Part shown: positions 57,882 through 64,000 of the stretch, piece by piece
How positions within the stretch are numbered: position 1 is the stretch's first letter
Layout: every line of letters begins with the position of its first letter
NCBI RefSeq assembly: GCF_947498805.1
Contig: NZ_CANMLT010000003.1
Location: 310,001 to 374,000 of the forward strand
Source of the DNA: an uncultured Tenacibaculum sp.
GTDB taxonomy: Bacteria; Bacteroidota; Bacteroidia; Flavobacteriales; Flavobacteriaceae
DNA length: 64,000 nt
Reading direction: 5' to 3'
The notes under the pieces: model-generated
Seen by the model: the letters and a program-made list of their open reading frames with translations, nothing else
What the model was told of the DNA's origin: nothing
Database searches by the model: none
Made by a program: the position numbers and the translations under genes

Positions 57882-58784
57882 TTATTTTGATTTAATTAAT
57901 TCTGTTTCTTTTTTAATAGAAGCGATGATATCTAAAACTTCTGTTTGTTTTGAATTTAAGGCTAATACTTGTCCGTAATTTTTTATAGCTTCCTCATACA
58001 TTTTTGCCTTGTGAAGCGCTTCTGCATAGCTATCAAAAACATTGTATTTATATGGATACATTTTAGTATTCAACTCAAAAACAACCAATGCTTTTTCTAG
58101 TTGATTAGAGCGCAATAACTTATATCCGTAGGTATTTAACTCTCTACTTCCTTTAGTATATTCAGCTAAATATGAGACATAGGTATTAAGGTTCTTTTTA
58201 AGCTCTTCAAGTCCTTTCTCTTTTATAAGCTTATCTAAGAAGAATACCACTCCGTAGTTTGGAGTATATTTTTCTCCTTTGACAATAGCAAGCATATCTC
58301 TTTCAAAATCTTGTTTTGGATATTCTACGATTCGTGCTACTTCTTTATCTCCTTTGTAAAAAATAAATGTTGGTACTCTATGTATATTTAACCCTTTCTC
58401 TTCTCCATTTGGTGATGTTTTATACGCTTCTGGTTTTCTATCTACTGCAATGGCCTCAACCGTATTAAAATCAACTTTAGCTTTATCTAACACTTTATAA
58501 AATCTAGGTAGTTCTCTTTTACTATCACCGCACCAACTACCGTAAAAAACTTTTATTTTATAATCTTTTAGTGGTGCTTTCAATTCTTTAATAACATTGT
58601 TGTTTGTTATATAAGCATCATAATTTTTTTGATACCATTCGAAGTTTTTGTTTTCAAATGCTTTTTTATTTGTCTTGCCCAAAAGCATCAACTTTCCCTT
58701 GCCATATGTTACTGTTTGATTTATTTCTTGGGCAAATAATATTTGTGTTAACAGAAATAAACAGCATATAAACTTTACTTTCAT
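57882..58784 (-). CDS. thioredoxin-like protein with TPR tail
   Basis: A 300-residue secreted protein (signal MKVKFICCLFLLTQILFAQ). The thioredoxin fold (about 60-165) has the active-site region FYGSWCGDSKRELPRFY and the cis-Pro region IHRVPTFIFYKGDKEVAR. The redox motif is CGDS, with one Cys instead of CxxC, so it is more suited to isomerase or binding work than to plain reduction. The C-terminal 100 residues look like TPR helices (LEKALVVFELNTKMYPYKYNVFDSYAEALHKAKMYEEAIKNYGQ). Confidence 0.8.
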   Translation of the reverse strand: MKVKFICCLFLLTQILFAQEINQTVTYGKGKLMLLGKTNKKAFENKNFEWYQKNYDAYITNNNVIKELKAPLKDYKIKVFYGSWCGDSKRELPRFYKVLDKAKVDFNTVEAIAVDRKPEAYKTSPNGEEKGLNIHRVPTFIFYKGDKEVARIVEYPKQDFERDMLAIVKGEKYTPNYGVVFFLDKLIKEKGLEELKKNLNTYVSYLAEYTKGSRELNTYGYKLLRSNQLEKALVVFELNTKMYPYKYNVFDSYAEALHKAKMYEEAIKNYGQVLALNSKQTEVLDIIASIKKETELIKSK

Positions 58785-58869
58785 TTGGTTTGTTTTCCTA
58801 CGAAACTATTACTTAAGTTGTTTCTTAAAAAACAATCTTTACAAGCTTAAAAAAAGTATGTATCAACTA

Positions 58870-58920
58870 CATTTTGTAACGTACCAACTGCATTTTGTAC
58901 AAAGAATATTGCATTTTGTA
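58870..58920 (+). promoter_or_regulatory. three 21-bp-spaced repeats upstream of the LytS/LytTR pair
   Basis: CATTTTGTA occurs at 58870-58878, 58891-58899 and 58912-58920, exactly 21 bp apart. The first two are extended to CAACT(A/G)CATTTTGTA. LytTR-domain regulators bind 9-bp direct repeats separated by 12 bp, which is this arrangement. The array lies just upstream of a TTTG (58928) and 44 bases before the kinase start. Confidence 0.7.
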
Positions 58921-58963
58921 CTTGGCGTTTGAGCTTTTAACATTAATTATTTACTTTCAACCT

Positions 58964-59941
58964 ATGAAAACACTTATAAATCGAAAAAACATCACACAGT
59001 TCCTAATTCATATCTTATTTTGGGGGTTATTCGTTTTCGTTTCTCTTTTTGTTTTCACCAACTTTTATTGGGCGGCTAACCCTTTTTTACAGTATATTTT
59101 TTTATTACTGTTTATTGTTTATTTCAATTACTTTATCCTTCTTCCTTTTTTCGTTAAAAAGAAATGGTACTTCCTATACAGTATATTGTTTATTGTTATT
59201 TCATTTTTTGCAACGCAATTGTATTGTAACGTTTTTGCTCGTTGTGGATGTTCCATTATGAAATGTTTGAGCGATTATTTATGGCAAACCTTAGTGCCTT
59301 TACTTTTTTTCTCTTTTTTATGGATGTTGTTTAAGTATATAGATGAACAAGAAAAAGTTGAAAAAGCCAATCAAGAAAGAACCGAAATGGAGTTAAAGTT
59401 CTTAAAATCTCAAATAAATCCGCATGTATTACTAAACAATTTAAACACGATTTACGCCTACTCTATTGACAAACCTAGTCAAACCCCCGATTTAATCTTA
59501 AAACTGTCTGAAAACCTAAAACATGTGCTGTATGAGACAAATGCAAACAAGGTTTTACTAGAAAAAGAATTGAACTTTATTGAAAACTATATCGAGTTTC
59601 AAAGAATAAGAACTCAAGGGATTAAAAAGGTTAAGTATACTGCTACTACAGACGACAAAAATTATAGCATTGCACCATTACTTTTAATTACTATAATTGA
59701 AAATGCTTTTAAACATAGCTCAGTTCATAGTGAGATACATATAAACATTGAAGTTGTTAATGGGGTATTGACTTTAAAATGTACTAATCTATTCGATCCA
59801 AATAAAACACAAAACTCAGATACCATTGGTTTAAAGAATTTGAAAAAAAGGCTTTTGTTAATTTATCCAGATCAGCATGAACTACAATTAAACGAAAAGG
59901 ATAATCTATTCTCTGTTTTATTAAACCTACACTTAAATTAG
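58964..59941 (+). CDS. LytS-type sensor histidine kinase
   Basis: Start placed at ATG 58964 (325 residues), because the longer frame reads through the repeat array region and lacks a better ribosome site. Four membrane helices (about 10-135) are followed by the His_kinase domain with LKSQINPHVLLNNLNTIYAYS (His near 152), and an HATPase region with IIENAFKHSS and SDTIGLKNLKKRLLLIYP. It pairs with the response regulator 6 bases downstream. The signal is unknown. Confidence 0.9.
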   Translation: MKTLINRKNITQFLIHILFWGLFVFVSLFVFTNFYWAANPFLQYIFLLLFIVYFNYFILLPFFVKKKWYFLYSILFIVISFFATQLYCNVFARCGCSIMKCLSDYLWQTLVPLLFFSFLWMLFKYIDEQEKVEKANQERTEMELKFLKSQINPHVLLNNLNTIYAYSIDKPSQTPDLILKLSENLKHVLYETNANKVLLEKELNFIENYIEFQRIRTQGIKKVKYTATTDDKNYSIAPLLLITIIENAFKHSSVHSEIHINIEVVNGVLTLKCTNLFDPNKTQNSDTIGLKNLKKRLLLIYPDQHELQLNEKDNLFSVLLNLHLN

Positions 59942-59947
59942 TTTGAT

Positions 59948-60625
59948 ATGAAATGTATAATACTTGAAGATGAATTGCCTGCTCAACTAATTTTAAAAAA
60001 CTATATAGCAAAGTTTGAACAGTTGGAATTGGTTACCACTTTTCAAACCGCAATTGAAGCTAATTCTTATTTGAAGGAACATACGGTAGATCTTCTTTTT
60101 TTAGATATTAACTTACCAGATATTTCCGGGTTAGATTTTATTAAAACAGTTAAAAATCCTCCTAAAATTATCATGACTACGGCATATCCTAATTTTGCCG
60201 TTGATAGTTTTGAGCTAGAAACAATTGTTGATTATTTAGTGAAACCTTTTTCCTTAGATCGCTTTTTAAAAGCTATTAGTAAAGCAGAAAAATTTCATGA
60301 AGCTGTACAAACTAAAACCCAAGAAGAGTTTGTCTATTTAAACATTGATAAAACCTTACATAAGGTAAAAGTAAGTGATGTTTTATACATTGAGTCAGAC
60401 AGAAATTATTTGACGTTTTTTACGCTTTCAAAAAAATACTTAATCATTGACTCTTTAAAAAATTGGAAGGGAAAATTGGAGAAGCATAATTTCTTGCAAA
60501 CCCATAAATCTTTTTTGGTAAATCTTAAAAAGATTGAAAAAATAACTGGGAACTCCCTTCAAATACATGAAGCTAAATTACCTATTGGGAGAACCTATAA
60601 GAAAAAATTAATGGCTAGCTTATAA
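59948..60625 (+). CDS. LytTR family response regulator
   Basis: A 225-residue regulator with a receiver domain (1-115; acidic pair in IILEDE, phospho-acceptor Asp near 52 in LLFLDINLPDISG, Lys in VKPF) and a C-terminal LytTR DNA-binding domain (about 130-225; VLYIESDRNYLTFFT, FLQTHKSFLVNLKKIEKI, LPIGRTYKKKL). It is expected to bind the three direct repeats upstream of the kinase and so to autoregulate; this is inferred from repeat spacing. Confidence 0.92.
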   Translation: MKCIILEDELPAQLILKNYIAKFEQLELVTTFQTAIEANSYLKEHTVDLLFLDINLPDISGLDFIKTVKNPPKIIMTTAYPNFAVDSFELETIVDYLVKPFSLDRFLKAISKAEKFHEAVQTKTQEEFVYLNIDKTLHKVKVSDVLYIESDRNYLTFFTLSKKYLIIDSLKNWKGKLEKHNFLQTHKSFLVNLKKIEKITGNSLQIHEAKLPIGRTYKKKLMASL

Positions 60626-60638
60626 GTTAGCCATTAAT
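60607..60638. terminator. hairpin between convergent genes
   Basis: ATTAATGGCTA and TAGCCATTAAT pair around the stop codon of the response regulator gene. No strong T run, so termination is uncertain. Confidence 0.5.
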
Positions 60639-60647
60639 TAATAAATT

Positions 60648-62066
60648 TTATTTCCAGGTATTCTCTGCGTCAGTTCCTCCCCAAATAACACTTGCCAAAT
60701 AAGGGTTGTCTATAAATGGATTTCTGTTTCCTTGTACCTTCGCTATTTCATTGTTTCGATTCTTTTCAAAATCTGAAATAGGATCATCTGCATTCCATTC
60801 TAATAACAAATCTATCATATTACTATCTGCAGAATTTGCGCTTCCTAGTGCTACATTTTTAGGTAAACACTGATTTCCATAACGGATATACATATACATC
60901 ATCATACGAGCAACATCTCCTTTCCATTCATCTCCTGGGTACCAACCACCAGATGCATCTCCTGCATTTCCAGAACCCGTTGCGAATTTTTTACTTCCTC
61001 TATTAGAGTTCATCTTTACATCACTAGGTCTTAAATGGTGTGCATCCGATCCAGGACCTGAACTTCCTAAATTAGGAATTCCTAAAGAACGAGGATAAAC
61101 ATGTTCTCTATTCCAATCTGTACCTTGTGTTCCTCCGTTATCATTTACACCACGACTTCTATCAGTTACATAATTTCCATCAGTATCACTATAACCATAT
61201 ATTAAAAGTACTTTGCTATTATCTGTTGGATCTAGGTCTGATGCTTTTAAAGCATTCCATACTCCAGGTGTATACGATAAGAAATCTGTATGAGAATTGA
61301 TTGTAATGGTTGCTAACGCTTCTCTTAATGAAGTTCCTGTTTGAGTAAAATCAACGCTGTTATAATAACTTGTTAAATCTGAAGGAATATTAAAACTACC
61401 TGTATTTCCACCAGTAGATTTTATAGTTACTGTAATTGTAGCTGTTGCACAAGTATTAGGATTGTCATTATCACAAATTTTATAGGTAAAAGTATCTGTA
61501 CCTGTAAAATCAGTTTTAGGAACATAAGTAATTGTTTTATCACTATTTAAAGTAACTGTTCCAGACGAACCTGCACTATCTAAAGATGCTACAGTAGCGT
61601 CATCTACAATTGTATCATTATCTAAATAATTGCTAATAGTTAATGTTTCATTTTCATTTGTTTCATAACTATCATTAACCGCTACAGGAGTTCCTGCATC
61701 TACCACATTTATTGTGATCGTTGCTGTTGCACAAGTACTTGTTGTTATGGTACTACATATTGTATAACTAAAAGTATCAGTTCCAACAAAATTTGCTGCT
61801 GGTGTATACTTTAAGTTATCTCCTTCTTTCACAACAGTTCCTCCTTTGTTTGAACTAGCTTCAAAAGTCAATTTTACTTTTCCTTGCGTATAAGTATCAT
61901 TTGATAAAAAACTAGATAAGACAAATGATTTATTTTCAGTAGCGTCATATGTGTCATTTACAGCTACAACTTTATCTTCTGTCTTTGGTGGAGCTACATC
62001 ACTATCATTTCCTCCACACCCCATAAAAAAAAGGGTTAACAAACCTAATAAATAAGTTCTCTTCAT
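60648..62066 (-). CDS. endonuclease I-like lipoprotein with two tandem cadherin-like domains
   Basis: A 472-residue protein with a lipoprotein signal (MKRTYLLGLLTLFFMGCGGN). Two repeats of the VNDxYxxxEN...FSYTIC.....TCATATITI type (about 35-120 and 128-215) are Big_9/cadherin-tandem domains. The C-terminal part (about 240-472) is endonuclease I (EndA, His-Me finger): GTDWNREHVYPRSLG carries the catalytic His, followed by DAHHLRPSDVKMNSNRGSKKF. It probably degrades extracellular DNA at the surface for nutrient use or biofilm change. Confidence 0.9.
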   Translation of the reverse strand: MKRTYLLGLLTLFFMGCGGNDSDVAPPKTEDKVVAVNDTYDATENKSFVLSSFLSNDTYTQGKVKLTFEASSNKGGTVVKEGDNLKYTPAANFVGTDTFSYTICSTITTSTCATATITINVVDAGTPVAVNDSYETNENETLTISNYLDNDTIVDDATVASLDSAGSSGTVTLNSDKTITYVPKTDFTGTDTFTYKICDNDNPNTCATATITVTIKSTGGNTGSFNIPSDLTSYYNSVDFTQTGTSLREALATITINSHTDFLSYTPGVWNALKASDLDPTDNSKVLLIYGYSDTDGNYVTDRSRGVNDNGGTQGTDWNREHVYPRSLGIPNLGSSGPGSDAHHLRPSDVKMNSNRGSKKFATGSGNAGDASGGWYPGDEWKGDVARMMMYMYIRYGNQCLPKNVALGSANSADSNMIDLLLEWNADDPISDFEKNRNNEIAKVQGNRNPFIDNPYLASVIWGGTDAENTWK

Positions 62067-62093
62067 AATAAAACCTTTAAAAAATACTGCGGA

Positions 62094-62699
62094 TTATACT
62101 TTGTCGTGTACCTTAGTCGGAGTATGGTCGTTCCAAAAAGTTAAAATATCGGTTGCTACACTCGCTCCACTTCCTGCTGCAATTGCAAATTGACTTCTCC
62201 AACCCGCTAGGGTTCCACATACATATAATCCTTCTTTAATTAAATGGCCAAAGTTACGCAATTGTATCCTATCTTTCATAACATTAGCTCTGCTATGTCT
62301 TTCAACGTATTTTTCTAGGCCTGCAATTTCAAAAGGTTTGGCATAATTTAACGCCACTACCACTATTTCTGTGGTATATTCATTCTTGTTTGTGACTACT
62401 TTATATCCATCAGTATCATCCAACACCGCAAGCACTTTTTCTTTTTCTATTTGTTCAATATGAGGATACAACTCTGCTAACTGTTCTCTTCCTTGTTGTA
62501 AAATATCTTCTCCTTTAGTTCCTTTTGGTAACCCTAAAACATTATTAAACAATGCACTTTGTAGATGAGAAGATTTTTGATGCATAATAATGCCTACTTT
62601 TTTTCCTTTAGCATATGCCTTATTTTGGGCTGATCCAATTACTAAAGCACATTGCATTCCAGATACCCCTCCTCCAATTATTAAACAATCATACTTCAT
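62094..62699 (-). CDS. FAD/NAD(P)-dependent oxidoreductase, thioredoxin-reductase-like, short form
   Basis: The start is set at ATG 62699 (201 residues), two bases after the marC stop. The Rossmann motif DCLIIGGGVSGMQCALVIG opens the protein and a C-terminal flavin region has LIKEGLYVCGTLAGWRSQFAIAAGSGASVA. It is much shorter than thioredoxin reductase and has no NADPH domain or CxxC. The electron partner is unknown. The gene is coupled to the MarC-type gene. Confidence 0.8.
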   Translation of the reverse strand: MKYDCLIIGGGVSGMQCALVIGSAQNKAYAKGKKVGIIMHQKSSHLQSALFNNVLGLPKGTKGEDILQQGREQLAELYPHIEQIEKEKVLAVLDDTDGYKVVTNKNEYTTEIVVVALNYAKPFEIAGLEKYVERHSRANVMKDRIQLRNFGHLIKEGLYVCGTLAGWRSQFAIAAGSGASVATDILTFWNDHTPTKVHDKV

Positions 62700-62700
62700 A

Positions 62701-63282
62701 TTAAGCAAACAAAATTTTAATATTAGCTGCAAATAATTTTACTGCAATAGCTAATAAGATAACTCCAAATATCTTTTGAATTATTTTTATTCCGTTTGCA
62801 CCAATAATTCTTTCGATTTTAGACGATGTTTTTAATACTACATAGATTAATACTACGTTTAAAAAAATTGCTACCAAAATATTTTCAAAAGCATATTCTG
62901 CTCTTAAAGAAAGTAAAGTTGTTAAACTACCCGGCCCAGCAATTAATGGAAACGCTATAGGGAATACGGATGCATTTAAGGCACTATCTTCATCTTCTTT
63001 ATATAATGTTATTCCTAAGATCATTTCAAGCGCTATAAAGAATAAAATAAAAGCCCCTGCCACCGCAAATGAATTAACATCGATTCCAATAAAACTAAGT
63101 AATCGTTGTCCTAAGAATAAAAACACCACCATGATAACACCTGCTATAATTGATGCTTTTTCTGATTGAATATGACCCACTTTTTTTCTTAAATCTACGA
63201 TAATAGGAATGTTTCCAATAATATCTATAACGGCAAACAATACCATAAAGGCCGTTACTATTTCTTTTAAATCAAAATTCAT
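62701..63282 (-). CDS. MarC family integral membrane protein
   Basis: Start set at ATG 63282 (193 residues). Six hydrophobic helices with family marks: FAVIDIIGNIPIIVDLRKK, IAGVIMVVFLFLGQ, AGAFILFFIALEMILG, VFPIAFPLIAGPGSLTTLL and RIIGANGIKIIQKIFGVILLAIAVKL. MarC-type proteins are multi-pass inner-membrane proteins of unproven transport role. It is followed directly by the small oxidoreductase gene. Confidence 0.92.
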   Translation of the reverse strand: MNFDLKEIVTAFMVLFAVIDIIGNIPIIVDLRKKVGHIQSEKASIIAGVIMVVFLFLGQRLLSFIGIDVNSFAVAGAFILFFIALEMILGITLYKEDEDSALNASVFPIAFPLIAGPGSLTTLLSLRAEYAFENILVAIFLNVVLIYVVLKTSSKIERIIGANGIKIIQKIFGVILLAIAVKLFAANIKILFA

Positions 63283-63396
63283 GTTCAAATATTTTTCAAT
63301 TGTAAAATTAGACAAGTAATCTAACAAACTACTATTTTTGCGACTTAAATATACATGAACTTTTTGTAAAGTTTATAACTATCATTTTTTTAAAAC

Positions 63397-63969
63397 ATGT
63401 TTCAATTAGGTAAAACCATCGTTTCTGAAGATATTATTGAAAAGGATTTTGTTTGTAACTTATCTGCTTGCAAAGGTATTTGTTGTGTAGAGGGTGAAGC
63501 TGGTGCTCCTTTAGAAGAAGAAGAAACCAAAATTTTAGAAGATATATATCCTATTGTAAAGCCTTTTTTAAGAGAAGAAGGTATTAAAGCAATAGAAGAA
63601 CAGGGTACCTGGATTACTAGTGATTTTGGTGAATTAGAAACTCCTTTAGTAAATAATGCTGAATGTGCTTATGTTATTTTTGATGATAAAGGAACTTCTT
63701 TGTGTGCTATTGAAGAGGCATATAATAAAGATCTTGTTGATTGGAAAAAACCTATTTCTTGCCATTTATATCCAGTAAGAGTTAATAGTTACAGTGAATT
63801 TGCTGCCGTAAATTATCATAAATGGGATATCTGCGACGATGCTTGTTCACTAGGTAGCGAATTACAGATTCCTGTTTTTAAGTTTGTAAAAGAAGCTTTG
63901 ATTAGAAAGTTTGGACAACATTGGTATGACGAGTTAGAATCAATTTCTGAAAAGAAAAAAAATAAATAA
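63397..63969 (+). CDS. DUF3109 family Cys-rich protein
   Basis: A 190-residue protein with the DUF3109/YkgJ-like Cys pattern: DFVCNLSACKGICCVEGEAGAPLEEEE, then NAECAYVIFDDKGTSLCAIEEAY, CHLYPVRV and WDICDDACSLG. Eight or more Cys could bind zinc or an Fe-S cluster. It is widely conserved in Bacteroidota with no known function. The A/T-rich hairpin beginning at 63976 after its stop is cut by the window edge. Confidence 0.9.
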   Translation: MFQLGKTIVSEDIIEKDFVCNLSACKGICCVEGEAGAPLEEEETKILEDIYPIVKPFLREEGIKAIEEQGTWITSDFGELETPLVNNAECAYVIFDDKGTSLCAIEEAYNKDLVDWKKPISCHLYPVRVNSYSEFAAVNYHKWDICDDACSLGSELQIPVFKFVKEALIRKFGQHWYDELESISEKKKNK

Positions 63970-64000
63970 ACTAATAAAAAAAGAGAAGCTAATTTAGCTT

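Noticed and set aside
1..64000. CRISPR arrays, insertion sequences, rRNA genes
   Set aside because: No regularly spaced 24-40-base repeats, no transposase-like products and no rRNA sequence were seen.

Overview
The window is chromosomal DNA of a marine-type flavobacterium (Bacteroidota, class Flavobacteriia; the genus cannot be fixed from sequence alone, a Tenacibaculum-like relative is a guess). The evidence is AT-rich DNA, promoters of the Bacteroidota type (TTTG, about 20 bp, TAnnTTTG), many short lipoproteins with a Cys lipobox, the three-gene succinate dehydrogenase with a single large cytochrome b subunit, and typical flavobacterial housekeeping genes (folB, rimK with an AstE-like partner, an M1 peptidase, DUF1573 and DUF3109 proteins, tRNA-Cys).

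Layout. 0-6.6 kb: start of glnS (cut by the window edge), then a leftward group of envelope lipoproteins, an intradiol-dioxygenase-like lipoprotein, a paralogous lipoprotein pair, a membrane-anchored AraC regulator, a PepSY membrane protein and YceI. 6.7-21.7 kb: ordinary core genes (AraC regulator, M1 and S8 peptidases, metallo-hydrolase, tRNA-Cys, folB, BNR-repeat protein, rimK plus AstE-like gene, Crp-like regulator, aminopeptidase P, cupredoxin-like protein, carboxymuconolactone-decarboxylase-like protein). 21.8-22.3 kb: no protein gene, but three tandem promoter-hairpin-terminator units that look like paralogous small RNAs showing CCCC in hairpin loops. 48-64 kb: a double-glycine-leader peptide, a repeat lipoprotein, sdhCAB, a possible small RNA showing a G5 loop, SPFH/GYF and zinc-ribbon genes, a LytS/LytTR two-component pair with three 21-bp-spaced repeats upstream, an endonuclease I, MarC and DUF3109.

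23.2-47.6 kb is an accessory island, and the most unusual part. One leftward gene series starts opposite a LexA/CI-like S24 repressor. It encodes a 1197-residue protein of unknown function, an EndoU-type nuclease toxin followed by a chain of immunity genes and toxin/immunity remnants, an endolysin and a holin, seven mosaic fibre-like proteins sharing one N-terminal module and separated by a repeated terminator hairpin, a membrane protein that could act as a spanin, and a papain-fold (Tox-PL-like) toxin with an Imm35-like immunity gene. Capsid, terminase, portal, sheath, baseplate and integrase genes are all absent. My inference is a damage-inducible, lysis-released toxin-delivery device built from a scaffold protein, exchangeable toxins and exchangeable fibres. 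It is not an ordinary prophage, type VI secretion system or contractile injection system.
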